A DNA stretch of 64,000 nucleotides from positions 5,146,001 through 5,210,000 of the forward strand of contig NZ_CP107903.1 of assembly GCF_036013955.1 (NCBI RefSeq). The letters are read 5' to 3'. Of this stretch, positions 17,246-25,109 are shown one piece after another. This DNA is from Streptomyces sp. NBC_00459. GTDB lineage: Bacteria > Actinomycetota > Actinomycetes > Streptomycetales > Streptomycetaceae. Position 1 is the stretch's first letter, and every line of letters begins with the position of its first letter. Under the pieces are notes generated by a model, which saw nothing but the letters and a program-made list of their open reading frames with translations, was not told where the DNA came from and ran no database searches. Both the position numbers and the translations under genes were made by a program.

Positions 17246-18784
17246 ATGGGGTCGCAGCCGATCCGCCGCTGGGAGTCCGGAGCACTCGCGCACGCCGTCA
17301 CGGACCCCTTCGGTCTGGGGCCGGTCCCCTGGCTCCGAGGCAGCGAGACCTACTTCGACGACACCGGCCACGTCGTCCCCTGGTACGTGGACCCCTTAGA
17401 CCCGCCCTCCACCGCCGGACCCAGCTCCACCACGCGCCCGAGGGACACCGGAATCCCCGCCCCCCGCACCTCCCGCACCGCACGCTCCACCACCGGCGGC
17501 CCCCGCGCCGCCGACGACGTGCACCGTCAGATCAAGGGGTTCGTCTCCACCGGCCCCGCCTCCCCCGGCGAATCCATCGACTTCCACATCACGGTCGATC
17601 CGCCGCAGGAGTTCGCCGTGGACATCTACCGCATCGGCCACTACGGCGGCGACGGCGCGGCGAAGATCACCACCAGCCCCCGCCTCTCCGGCATCGTCCA
17701 GCCCCCGCCGCTCGCCGCCGACAGGACCGTCTCCTGCCACCACTGGTGGCTCTCCTGGCGGCTGCAGATCCCGTCGTACTGGAACGTCGGGGCGTACGTC
17801 GCCGTCCTCACCACCGTCGACGGCTATCGCTCCCACATCCCCTTCACGGTCCGCGACAACCACCCGGCGGACCTGCTGCTCCTCCTGCCGGACATCACCT
17901 GGCAGGCGTACAACCTCTACCCGGAGGACGGCCGTACGGGCGCGAGCCTCTACCACGCGTGGGACGAGCAGGGCCGGCTCCTCGGCGAGGCCGACGCCGC
18001 GACCACCGTCTCCTTCGACCGCCCGTACGCCGGCGCCGGTCTCCCCCTCCACGTGGGCCACGCCTACGACTTCATCCGCTTCGCCGAGCGCTACGGCTAC
18101 GACCTCGCCTACGCCGACGCCCGCGATCTGCACGCCGGCCGTATCGACCCCACCCGCTACCGGGGTCTGGTCTTCCCGGGCCACGACGAGTACTGGTCCA
18201 CGCCGATGCGCCGCACCACCGAACTCGCCCGCGAGAACGGCACGTCCCTCGTCTTCCTCTCCGCCAACACCATGTACTGGCAGGTGGAGCTGGCCCCGTC
18301 GCCCTCAGGCGTCCCGGACCGCCTCCTCACCTGCCGAAAGCGCCGCGGCCCCGGGAAACCGGCCCTGTGGCGCGAAGTCGACCGCCCCGAGCAGCAGTTG
18401 ATCGGCATCCAGTACGCGGGCCGGGTTCCTGAGCCCACCCCCCTGGTCGTCCGCAACGCCGACCACTGGATGTGGGAGGCGACCGGCGCACACGACGGCG
18501 ACGAGATCGCCGGCATGGTGGCCGGCGAGGCCGACCGCTACTTCCCGCGCACCCAGCTTCCCGAGCACGACGACCGCATCCTCCTCGCCCACTCTCCGTA
18601 CGCCGACAGTGAGGGCGCCCTCCGCCACCAGGAGACCTCCCTCTACCGCTCCCCGTCCGGCGCCTTGGTCTTCGCGTCCGGAACGTTCGCGTGGTCCCCG
18701 TCCCTGGACCGCCCAGGCCATGTGGACGCCCGGGTCCAGCGGGCGACCGCGAACCTCCTGGACCGCATCTGCAAACGGGACTGA
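17246..18784 (+). CDS. N,N-dimethylformamidase beta-subunit-like protein
   Basis: A 512-residue protein related to the C-terminal domain of the large subunit of N,N-dimethylformamidase. Diagnostic stretches are GFVSTGPASPGESIDFHITVDPPQEFAVDIYRIGHYGG, HHWWLSWRLQIPSYWNVGAYVAVL, ITWQAYNLYP and the GLVFPGHDEYWSTPMR loop, ending with a beta-sandwich/lectin-like region. Most actinobacterial members are unstudied and need not hydrolyse DMF. The ATG at 17246 is preferred because GGGAGGGG (17231-17238) is well placed; the upstream in-frame ATG (17168) adds 26 residues. No signal peptide is apparent. It lies between the M48-like gene and purC. Confidence 0.75.
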   Translation: MGSQPIRRWESGALAHAVTDPFGLGPVPWLRGSETYFDDTGHVVPWYVDPLDPPSTAGPSSTTRPRDTGIPAPRTSRTARSTTGGPRAADDVHRQIKGFVSTGPASPGESIDFHITVDPPQEFAVDIYRIGHYGGDGAAKITTSPRLSGIVQPPPLAADRTVSCHHWWLSWRLQIPSYWNVGAYVAVLTTVDGYRSHIPFTVRDNHPADLLLLLPDITWQAYNLYPEDGRTGASLYHAWDEQGRLLGEADAATTVSFDRPYAGAGLPLHVGHAYDFIRFAERYGYDLAYADARDLHAGRIDPTRYRGLVFPGHDEYWSTPMRRTTELARENGTSLVFLSANTMYWQVELAPSPSGVPDRLLTCRKRRGPGKPALWREVDRPEQQLIGIQYAGRVPEPTPLVVRNADHWMWEATGAHDGDEIAGMVAGEADRYFPRTQLPEHDDRILLAHSPYADSEGALRHQETSLYRSPSGALVFASGTFAWSPSLDRPGHVDARVQRATANLLDRICKRD

Positions 18785-18881
18785 GTGGCCCTTCTCGCTG
18801 CCCTCCCCCTGCCCCCGGCGAAAACGAGTGCTCCGCATACGGGAGAATCGAGCCACTTGGTCATCACCACGGGGAGGAACC

Positions 18882-19793
18882 GTGTCCGGATTCGTAGAAA
18901 AGCCCGAGCCCCTTCAGGTTCCGGGTCTGGTGCATCTGCACACCGGCAAGGTGCGCGACCTGTACCAGAACGAGGCGGGCGACCTCGTGATGGTCGCCAG
19001 CGACCGCATGTCCGCCTTCGACTGGGTGCTGCAGACGGAGATCCCCGACAAGGGCCGCGTCCTCACCCAGCTCTCGCTCTGGTGGTTCGACCAGCTCGCC
19101 GACCTGGCCCCCAACCACGTCCTGAGCACCGAACTCCCGCCGGGCGCCCCCGCCGACTGGGCGGGCCGCACCCTGATCTGCAAGTCCCTGCGCATGATGC
19201 CGGTGGAGTGCGTGGCCCGCGGCTACCTCACCGGCTCCGGCCTCACCGAGTACAACGCGTCCCGTACGGTCTGCGGCCTGGCGCTCCCCGAGGGCCTCAC
19301 CGACGGCTCGGAACTCCCCGCCCCGATCTTCACCCCGGCCACGAAGGCGGCGGTCGGTGAGCACGACGAGAACGTGTCGTACGAGGAGGTCGCCCGCCAG
19401 GTCGGCGCCGAGTCCGCCGCCCAGCTCCGCCAGGCGACCCTCGCCGTCTACTCCCGCGCCCGTGACATCGCCCGCGACCGGGGCATCATCCTGGCGGACA
19501 CGAAGTTCGAGTTCGGGTACGAGACCACCGAGAACGGCGAGAAGCTGATCCTGGCCGACGAGGTCCTCACCCCGGACTCGTCCCGCTTCTGGCCGGCCGA
19601 CCAGTGGGAGCCGGGTCATGCGCAGCCCTCGTTCGACAAGCAGTTCGTACGGGACTGGCTCACGTCGTCGGAGTCCGGCTGGGTCCGTGCCGGCGAGCAG
19701 CCCCCGCCGCCGCTCCCGCAGCACGTCACCGACGCGACCCGCGCGAAGTACATCGAGGCGTACGAGCGCCTGACGGGCCTGAGCTGGACATAG
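18882..19793 (+). CDS. purC: Phosphoribosylaminoimidazole-succinocarboxamide synthase
   Basis: A 303-residue SAICAR synthetase, joining CAIR and aspartate with ATP. Typical stretches are HTGKVRDLYQ (ATP-binding start), LVMVASDRMSAFDWVL, SLRMMPVECVARGYLTGSGL, TPATKAAVGEHDENVS, GIILADTKFEFGY and ADEVLTPDSSRFWPADQWEPG. The length is that of the longer actinobacterial/fungal-type enzyme. The GTG at 18882 is preceded by GGGGAGG (18871-18877), an excellent Shine-Dalgarno. The gene ends 34 bp before a tRNA-Gly terminator on the opposite strand. Confidence 0.96.
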   Translation: MSGFVEKPEPLQVPGLVHLHTGKVRDLYQNEAGDLVMVASDRMSAFDWVLQTEIPDKGRVLTQLSLWWFDQLADLAPNHVLSTELPPGAPADWAGRTLICKSLRMMPVECVARGYLTGSGLTEYNASRTVCGLALPEGLTDGSELPAPIFTPATKAAVGEHDENVSYEEVARQVGAESAAQLRQATLAVYSRARDIARDRGIILADTKFEFGYETTENGEKLILADEVLTPDSSRFWPADQWEPGHAQPSFDKQFVRDWLTSSESGWVRAGEQPPPPLPQHVTDATRAKYIEAYERLTGLSWT

Positions 19794-19827
19794 CGCCCAG
19801 CACGGCGCCCGGTGTCGGCACACGAAG

Positions 19828-19856
19828 AAGACCCCGGTCCAATGGACCGGGGTCTT
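19828..19856 (-). terminator. Terminator of tRNA-Gly(GCC) copy 1
   Basis: AAGACCCCGGTCC (19828-19840) and GGACCGGGGTCTT (19844-19856) form a perfect 13-bp stem with a 3-nt loop, 4 nt past the tRNA CCA end on the minus strand. It also faces purC and may stop that transcript. Confidence 0.8.
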
Positions 19857-19860
19857 GATC

Positions 19861-19936
19861 TGGAGCGGACGACCAGGTTCGAACTGGCGACCTCAACCTT
19901 GGCAAGGTTGCGCTCTACCAACTGAGCTACGTCCGC
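19861..19936 (-). tRNA. tRNA-Gly(GCC), copy 1
   Basis: A 76-nt cloverleaf on the minus strand. The acceptor GCGGACG pairs with CGTCCGC, the D-loop reads GCTCAGTTGGTAGAGC, and the anticodon loop CTTGGCAAG carries GCC. The T-loop is GTTCGAAC and CCA is encoded. All canonical tertiary bases (GG in the D-loop, TTC in the T-loop) are present, in contrast to the nearby tRNA-Gly(UCC). Confidence 0.95.
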
Positions 19937-19979
19937 ATCGCGTCCCGTACGTGTTGTACGTGCCGTGGCGCGAGAGCAA

Positions 19980-20591
19980 CTATACCCAACCCCGAAGCCG
20001 TGCGAGCCGTACCGCCGCATGCCGGTTCTCGGCCCCGAGTTTCGAGACCGCCGACGACAGATAGTTCCGTACGGTCCCCTGCGACAGCGCGGCCCGTTCC
20101 GCGATCTCCGCGACCGGCGCACCGTCGGCGGCGAGTTCGAGCACCTCGGCCTCGCGCGCGGTCAGCGGCGAGTCCCCGGCGGAGATCGCGTCGGCGGCCA
20201 ACTCGGGGTCGACGTAACGGTTTCCGGCGTGCACGGTACGGATGATCTCGGCGAGCCGCTGAGCGCTGACGGTCTTGGGGACGAACCCCCGCACACCCGC
20301 CGCAAGTGCCCGCTTCAGATGCCCCGGGCGGCCGTGACTGGTCACGATCAGCACCCGGCACTCGGGCAGTTCGGCCCGCAGAGATGTGGCGACCTTCACA
20401 CCGTCCGCGCCCGGCATCTCAAGATCGAGCACCGCCACGTCGGGCCGGTGCGCCCGGGCCATGGCCAGCGCCTCGGGTCCGGTGGCGGCCTCGGCGACGA
20501 CCACGAGATCGTCCTCCAGGCCGAGCAGCGCGGCCAGCGCGCCCCGGATGAGGTGCTCGTCGTCGGCGAGCAGCAGCCGTACCCCGCTCAT
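19980..20591 (-). CDS. LuxR/NarL-family response regulator
   Basis: A 203-residue two-component regulator. The N-terminal receiver has the acidic pair DDE (about 10-12), the phosphorylatable Asp in VAVLDLEMPG (about 55), the Thr/Ser switch (VLIVTSHGR) and the conserved Lys in GFVPKTVS. The C-terminal LuxR helix-turn-helix is LTAREAEVLELAADGAPVAEIAERAALSQGTVRNYLSSAVSKLG. The start ATG overlaps the kinase stop (ATGA, 20588-20591). It is last in the operon ABC ATPase - permease - kinase - regulator. By analogy with DesK/DesR-type systems it probably controls the adjacent ABC transporter or membrane stress genes. Confidence 0.92.
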   Translation of the reverse strand: MSGVRLLLADDEHLIRGALAALLGLEDDLVVVAEAATGPEALAMARAHRPDVAVLDLEMPGADGVKVATSLRAELPECRVLIVTSHGRPGHLKRALAAGVRGFVPKTVSAQRLAEIIRTVHAGNRYVDPELAADAISAGDSPLTAREAEVLELAADGAPVAEIAERAALSQGTVRNYLSSAVSKLGAENRHAAVRLARLRGWV

Positions 20592-21871
20592 GAAGTGACC
20601 CCGCTCACAACGACCCCTGCATCAGACCCCGACGCCGACCCTGAGCCCGTGGGCAGGGGCACGGTGGCGACCACCCGGAACCGGTCCTCGCCCGCGCCCA
20701 CGATCCCCGCCTCCAGCCGTCCGTCGACGGCGGACAACCGCTCCCGCAGCCCGACCAGCCCGGACCCCGCCCCCGGTTCGGAGCCCTCACCGGATTGCCT
20801 GCCGCCTACGACCCCGTCGTTCTCCACAGTCAGTACCACCCGCCCGTCACCAACCCGCACGCCCACTCCGCACCACCCGGCATCCCCGTGCCGCAGCACG
20901 TTGGTCGTCGCCTCCCGCACCACCCAACCGAGCGCCGACTGCACCTCGCCCGGTAGTCCGACCGCTTCCCCGGTCACCTCGCACGAGATGCCCGCAGCGG
21001 CCAACACCCCTTGCGCGCCGAGGAGTTCCGCACCCAGGTCGGCCTCGCGGTATCCCCGTACGACATCCCGTACCTCCCGCTGGGACTCGCGTGCGATGCG
21101 CTGCACCTCGATCATCTGGTCGACGGCCTCGGGCCGTTCGCGTCGGGCGAGCTGCACGGCCAGTTCGCTCTTGAGGGCGATGACCGCCAGGTTCCGTCCC
21201 ATCACGTCGTGCAGATCGCGCCCGAACCGCAGCCGCTCCTCGGCGACGGCGAGCCGGGTCCGGGTCTCGCGGGCCTCGTCGAGTTCGTACACGGCCTTGA
21301 GCAGCCAGACGGAGAAGGAGTAGGTGAGTGCGATGAATCCGGCGCCGACCAGGACGGCCAGCCCCGTGCCGAGGGCCGTTCCCACCGGGAGGCCCAGTGG
21401 GAGGCCGACGGCGACCGTGCCCGCGGCCAGCCCGGCCACCAGCCACAGCATCCGCAGCCTGCTGCGCATGCCGAGGGTGAGGGTGCCGACGCCGAAGGAG
21501 ATCACCCCGGCGAACAGGCTGCCGGCGGCGGTCTCCATGTCCTCGCCGCCCGGCCCGTGCGTGACCAGGACGAGAGCCACGACCCCGGTCCCCGCAGTGA
21601 TGGCGCCGAGTACGGCCAGCAGCCGCAACGGCTGTTCCCGGGTCCCGCGGACCCAGTCCAGCGCCCGGGACGCGGTCACCGCGCAGAGCACGGAGTGCGC
21701 GCACACCAGAAGGAACAGCCAGGGCGCGAGCCGTGCCCCCGCCTGCCCGAGGATGGGCAGTCCGATCGCGGTCGCCTCGACGAAGGGGAACAGATGGAAC
21801 GACCAGCGCGTGTACGTCTCCACCTTCGCCGGCGTGCTCTTCCGCCCCCACCAGCTCCCGGGCCTGCGCAT
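20588..21871 (-). CDS. DesK-type sensor histidine kinase
   Basis: A 427-residue membrane kinase. About six hydrophobic segments occupy residues 20-190. A coiled stretch leads to the HisKA_3 phosphoacceptor (RLRFGRDLHDVMGRNLAVIALKSELA), then a HATPase_c domain with the N-box-like WVVREATTNVLRHGDA and the G-box GLVGLRERLSAVDG. I chose the ATG at 21871, which has GGGGGA 8 nt upstream; an in-frame ATG at 21931 would overlap the permease gene. It phosphorylates the co-encoded LuxR regulator. The signal is unknown; the polytopic sensor suggests a membrane-state or membrane-active-drug cue. Confidence 0.9.
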   Translation of the reverse strand: MRRPGSWWGRKSTPAKVETYTRWSFHLFPFVEATAIGLPILGQAGARLAPWLFLLVCAHSVLCAVTASRALDWVRGTREQPLRLLAVLGAITAGTGVVALVLVTHGPGGEDMETAAGSLFAGVISFGVGTLTLGMRSRLRMLWLVAGLAAGTVAVGLPLGLPVGTALGTGLAVLVGAGFIALTYSFSVWLLKAVYELDEARETRTRLAVAEERLRFGRDLHDVMGRNLAVIALKSELAVQLARRERPEAVDQMIEVQRIARESQREVRDVVRGYREADLGAELLGAQGVLAAAGISCEVTGEAVGLPGEVQSALGWVVREATTNVLRHGDAGWCGVGVRVGDGRVVLTVENDGVVGGRQSGEGSEPGAGSGLVGLRERLSAVDGRLEAGIVGAGEDRFRVVATVPLPTGSGSASGSDAGVVVSGVTS

Positions 21872-21890
21872 TCTGCTGATCCCCCGTCCC

Positions 21891-22688
21891 CTACCGCCGC
21901 GGTTCCCAGCGGAACCACCGTCGTACAGCAAACACCGACAGGACGGTCCAGGCCAGGCCGGTCAGTACGGCGCCCAGGGCCTCGTACGCCGACAGGTCAC
22001 CGGTCCAGGCGCCGCGTACGAGGGTGATCGCGGGCGTCAGCGGGAGCAGTTCGCAGAACGAGGCGAGCCGGTCGGGCAGAAACTCCAGCGGGACGGTGAT
22101 CCCGGAGCCGATGAACGAGAGCAGCATCAGCGGCAGCGAGGTGACCTGCGCGCTCTCGGTGGTCCGGGTGAAGCTGGCGGTGAGAGCTGCCAGCGCCACG
22201 GCCGTCAGTAGGCCCAACAGCAGCCCTATAAGGGCGAGTTGGGGGTCCGGCGGCGCGTCGAGATCGAGCAGGACGGTACAGCCGAGGGCCAGCAGCAGAC
22301 ACTGTACGAAGCCTGTCACGACCGCCGGGAGCGCCGACCCGGTGAGTATCTCGACGTCACGCAGCTCACCGGTACGCAGCCGCTTGAGCACGAGTTCCTC
22401 GCGCCGGGCGACGAAGACGCCGACGAGGGCCGCGTACACGGCGAAGAGCAGCGAGAAGCCGACGGAGGCGGGCAGGATGAGTGTCCCGATGTTGAGCCCG
22501 GCCTCTTTCAGGTCCGCGTCCGACATGGCGGTCCGCACACTGAACGGCAGCACCAGCGGCACGAACAGGGCGGCGACGAGCGTGCCCTTGTTGCGCAGGA
22601 ACAACGTCGACTCGGCCCGGGCCAGGGCCCGCATCCGCCCGGCGGGGGTCGTACGACCGACACCGGCAACCGCACTCATACGACTCAT
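21891..22688 (-). CDS. ABC-2 type transporter permease
   Basis: A 265-residue permease with six predicted membrane helices. It has the ABC-2 hallmarks: ARAESTLFLRNKGTLVAALFVPLVLP at the N-terminus, the E-x-x-x-x-RR-E-E-L-V-LKRLRTG loop (VFVARREELVLKRLRTGEL) after TM2, and a final LLPLTPAITLVRGAW segment. It forms the channel for the co-encoded ATPase, probably for lipid, drug or peptide export. It overlaps the ATPase gene by 4 bp (ATGA at 22685-22688). Confidence 0.9.
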   Translation of the reverse strand: MSRMSAVAGVGRTTPAGRMRALARAESTLFLRNKGTLVAALFVPLVLPFSVRTAMSDADLKEAGLNIGTLILPASVGFSLLFAVYAALVGVFVARREELVLKRLRTGELRDVEILTGSALPAVVTGFVQCLLLALGCTVLLDLDAPPDPQLALIGLLLGLLTAVALAALTASFTRTTESAQVTSLPLMLLSFIGSGITVPLEFLPDRLASFCELLPLTPAITLVRGAWTGDLSAYEALGAVLTGLAWTVLSVFAVRRWFRWEPRR

Positions 22689-23665
22689 GCGACACGCTCC
22701 TCAGCGGCAGCGGAACTCTCCACACCCTCCACGCCCGTCGACGCCTCCCGCGCGATCCGCAGAAACGCCTCCTCCAACGAGGCCGACCGCACGTCCAGCC
22801 CTCGCAGCGTGACCCCGGCCTCCTCGGCCCACACCAGCAACCGCGTTGCCGCGCGCTGGAGTTCATGGGTCCGCAGCCGTACGGTCCGCCCCTCCTCCTC
22901 GTACCCGCTCACGCCGAGCGGGCCGAGCGGCGGCAGATCGCCCACGAAGTACCCGGAGGGCAGCTCGAAGGAGATCCGGGACGGCTGCGAGGCGGTCACC
23001 TCGGCAGGTGTGCCGGCGGCGGCGATGCGCCCCTCGTGGAGGATGGCGAGCCGGTCGGCGAGATCCTCGGCCTCCTCCAGGTAGTGCGTGGTGAGCAGCA
23101 CGGTCGTACCGCCGGCGCGCAGCTCCCGTACCAACTCCCAGGTGGCCCGGCGTCCTTCGGCGTCGAGGCCGGTCGTCGGCTCGTCGAGGAACAGCACCTC
23201 GGGGTTGCCGAGGAGCGCGAGCGCGAGGTCGAGGCGCCGCCGTTCACCCCCGGACAACTGCTTCACGCGTACGTCGGTCCGCCGCTCCAGTCCGACGAGC
23301 GCGAGCGCCTCCGCCTCGGGCCGCGCTCCGCTCGTGCACCCGGCCCACATCCGCGCGGTCTCGCCGACGGTCAGCTCGGACGGGAAGCCGCCCTCCTGGA
23401 GCATCACGCCGGTACGCGGCCGTACGAGGGCCCGCTCGATGTACGGATCATGGCCGAGCACCCGCACACGCCCCCCGGCCGGCGGCGCCAGCCCCTCCAG
23501 CAGTTCGACGGTCGACGTCTTGCCGGCGCCGTTCGTGCCCAGCAGGGCGAAGACCTCCCCGCGGCCCACGGTGAAGGACACCCCGCGTACCGCCTCGAAC
23601 CCGCCCCCGTACACACGCCGCAGGTCAGTGACCTCAATCACGTGTTCGTGTTCGTTGGTTTCCAT
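22685..23665 (-). CDS. ABC transporter ATP-binding protein
   Basis: A 326-residue ATPase of the drug-export (DrrA/CcmA-like) family. Walker A is GTNGAGKTS, the Q-loop VMLQEGGF, the signature LSGGERRRLDL, Walker B EVLFLDEPTTGLD, and the H-loop TTHYLEEAEDLADR. A C-terminal extension of about 80 residues (LPPLGPLGVSGYEEEGRTVRLRT) is typical of DrrA-like exporters. The start ATG at 23665 has a GAAGG-type site upstream. It is the first gene of the operon, followed by permease, kinase and regulator. Confidence 0.92.
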   Translation of the reverse strand: METNEHEHVIEVTDLRRVYGGGFEAVRGVSFTVGRGEVFALLGTNGAGKTSTVELLEGLAPPAGGRVRVLGHDPYIERALVRPRTGVMLQEGGFPSELTVGETARMWAGCTSGARPEAEALALVGLERRTDVRVKQLSGGERRRLDLALALLGNPEVLFLDEPTTGLDAEGRRATWELVRELRAGGTTVLLTTHYLEEAEDLADRLAILHEGRIAAAGTPAEVTASQPSRISFELPSGYFVGDLPPLGPLGVSGYEEEGRTVRLRTHELQRAATRLLVWAEEAGVTLRGLDVRSASLEEAFLRIAREASTGVEGVESSAAAEERVA

Positions 23666-23776
23666 GCCTTCAGCATCCCGGCGGGGAGAAGGCGAAGGCA
23701 GTGCGCGGTGTCATCACCCCACATGACAAATGTCAGATGCCCGCAGCAGGTGAACCAGTGATAGGCGAACACGAAG

Positions 23777-23805
23777 AAGACCCCGGTCCAATGGACCGGG
23801 GTCTT
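23777..23805 (-). terminator. Terminator of tRNA-Gly(GCC) copy 2
   Basis: The same perfect 13-bp stem as copy 1 (AAGACCCCGGTCC / GGACCGGGGTCTT), lying immediately 3' of the second tRNA-Gly(GCC). Confidence 0.8.
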
Positions 23806-23809
23806 GATC

Positions 23810-23885
23810 TGGAGCGGACGACCAGGTTCGAACTGGCGACCTCAACCTTGGCAAGGTTGCGCTCTACCAACTGAGCTACGTCCGC
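23810..23885 (-). tRNA. tRNA-Gly(GCC), copy 2
   Basis: Identical in all 76 bases to the copy at 19861-19936: anticodon GCC, encoded CCA, canonical D- and T-loops. It lies between the ABC operon and the atypical tRNA-Gly(UCC), with which it may be cotranscribed. Confidence 0.95.
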
Positions 23886-23965
23886 ATTGCCTCCAGTCGG
23901 CTTTCACCGACTGGCGCGAGCACCAGCCTACCTGATCCACAAGAGTGGTCAGACCGGCGATGCAG

Positions 23966-24037
23966 AGCGGGTGACAGGAATTGCACACTGCGCCTTCCCC
24001 CTGGAAGGGGGATGTTCTACTACTGAACTACACCCGC
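23966..24037 (-). tRNA. tRNA-Gly(UCC), atypical D- and T-arms
   Basis: On the minus strand the acceptor GCGGGTG pairs with CACCCGC. The anticodon stem TCCCC/GGGGA encloses loop CTTCCAG with anticodon UCC. The D-loop reads AGTAGTA instead of the usual AATGGTA, so the G18-G19 pair is broken (A at 18). The T-arm reads GCAGTG-TGCAATT-CCTGT: GTGC replaces the universal GTTC, and the stem needs a bulged U. No CCA is encoded (TCTGCA follows). The elbow contact 18-55 is thus changed on both sides. It may be a specialised glycyl-tRNA rather than a decayed gene, because acceptor, D-stem and anticodon arms are perfect. Confidence 0.8.
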
Positions 24038-24167
24038 AAGCTCCGTGAGCCGGGCCTTTCGGCCTCGCCCCTCGGCGTGCTCCGAACTCTAGCTGATCAG
24101 CAGGGGGGCAACGCAAGTCGGTTGCGCCGAGGGGCTCCTGGGGCGCGGCGGGGGTACTGCTCAGCCG

Positions 24168-24485
24168 CTACTGGGCGGCGGTGAAGGCCTCGTACACCTT
24201 CTTGGGGATGCGTCCCCGGGTCGGTACGTCGAACTTGTTGGCGAGGGCCCAGGCCCGCACCGCGGAGGGGTCGGGGGCGACCTCCGTCTGCTTGTACGCC
24301 TTGCCGGAGCGCGACCGCTTGCGGCCGGCCTCCACGTACGGCTCCAGGGCCTTACGCAGTTTCTTGGCATTGGTTTGATTCAGGTCGATCTCGTACGACT
24401 TGCCGTCGAGTCCGAAGGCGATCGTTTCCGCCGCTTCCGAGCCGTCGATGTCGTCTGAGAGTGTGACCACGACACGCTGAGCCAC
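24168..24485 (-). CDS. lsrL: Lsr2-family nucleoid-associated protein (probable LsrL)
   Basis: A 105-residue protein matching Lsr2 along its whole length. The N-terminal oligomerisation domain is RVVVTLSDDIDGSEAAETIAFGLDGKSYEIDLN. A basic linker (GRKRSRSGKAYKQTEV) leads to the C-terminal DNA-binding domain with VRAWALANKFDVPTRGRIPKKVYEAF, where the RGR AT-hook-like motif inserts into the minor groove of AT-rich DNA. Lsr2 silences foreign AT-rich genes in actinobacteria. Streptomyces has two paralogues, and the one beside purSQL is LsrL (synteny from memory). Its own upstream region is the most AT-rich stretch of the window, suggesting autoregulation. Confidence 0.92.
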   Translation of the reverse strand: MAQRVVVTLSDDIDGSEAAETIAFGLDGKSYEIDLNQTNAKKLRKALEPYVEAGRKRSRSGKAYKQTEVAPDPSAVRAWALANKFDVPTRGRIPKKVYEAFTAAQ

Positions 24486-24845
24486 GAATATCGGTCCCTT
24501 CGTGCGACACCTCGGCTGCGACGTGCGAAGACGTCGGGAGGTGTCGGGAGATCTCGGTTGTCCGACTGTTATTGGGCAAAGTATCGGCTAATGCCTTTTC
24601 CTTTGTACAGTGCCCGGCATTGCAATGGGAAGCCCGACTAAATCTGTCCGCGTGTCTCCCCCGCAATAGACATCCTGGATGTGAACCCGGATCTTTCCCA
24701 GAATTTTTCGGGATGGCGCCGCTCCGATACCGGATCGTGATGCCGCTCTCCAGGGTTTCCGTAGATTCCTACGAATCTACCCGCGTAGAAATTTTGTACG
24801 GGTAGTCTGAAGCGACCTGCTCAGCACCACACACCGGGAGTGCCA
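24486..24845. promoter_or_regulatory. AT-rich divergent control region of lsrL and purS
   Basis: A 360-bp spacer between divergent lsrL and purS, with no gene seen. GC content drops well below the surroundings, for example ATTGGGCAAAGTATCGGCTA at 24570-24589 and AATTTTTCGGGATG near 24703. Such low GC is a natural Lsr2-type target. The promoters of both genes must lie here. Confidence 0.6.
24761..24780. promoter_or_regulatory. Palindrome upstream of purS
   Basis: GTAGATTC and GAATCTAC form a perfect 8-bp inverted repeat around CTAC, 65 bp before the purS start. An imperfect second dyad (CCCGCGTA / TACGGG) follows at 24780-24802. Either could be an operator or promoter element for purSQL; no regulator is identified. 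Confidence 0.4.
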
Positions 24846-25109
24846 GTGGCACGCGTCGTAGTCGACGTCATGCTCAAGCCGGAGATCCTCGACCCCCAGG
24901 GCCAGGCGGTGCAGCGTGCACTGCCGCGTCTCGGTTTCGAGGGTGTCTCCGACGTACGTCAGGGAAAGCGATTCGAACTGGAAGTTGACGGACCGGTGGA
25001 CGACGCCGCGCTCGCCCGCATCCATGATCTTGCGGAATCCTTCCTCGCCAACACCGTGATCGAGGACTTCACCGTGAAGGTGGAGGAGATGGTGGGGGAA
25101 GAGAAGTGA
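24846..25109 (+). CDS. purS: FGAM synthase subunit PurS
   Basis: An 87-residue small structural subunit of the three-part formylglycinamidine synthase. The signature RVVVDVMLKPEILDPQGQAVQRALPRLGF and the VRQGKRFELEV strand are complete. PurS dimers bridge PurL and PurQ, helping ammonia transfer. The GTG at 24846 is chosen over GTG 24840: GGGAG (24835-24839) is then 6 nt upstream and the protein starts MARVVVDV as in homologues. The stop overlaps the purQ GTG start (GTGA, 25106-25109). Confidence 0.95.
   Translation: MARVVVDVMLKPEILDPQGQAVQRALPRLGFEGVSDVRQGKRFELEVDGPVDDAALARIHDLAESFLANTVIEDFTVKVEEMVGEEK

Larger units (their letters stand above)
19820..19938. repeat. 119-bp direct repeat (tRNA-Gly(GCC) + terminator), copy 1
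   Basis: Identical over 119 bp to 23769-23887, 3,949 bp away. The copy includes the complete tRNA-Gly(GCC) gene, its CCA and the downstream hairpin. The two copies enclose exactly the four-gene two-component/ABC operon. Confidence 0.85.
23769..23887. repeat. 119-bp direct repeat (tRNA-Gly(GCC) + terminator), copy 2
   Basis: Exact duplicate of 19820-19938, including the terminator hairpin and complete tRNA. Perfect identity, including non-tRNA flank, implies recent duplication or gene conversion. Confidence 0.85.
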
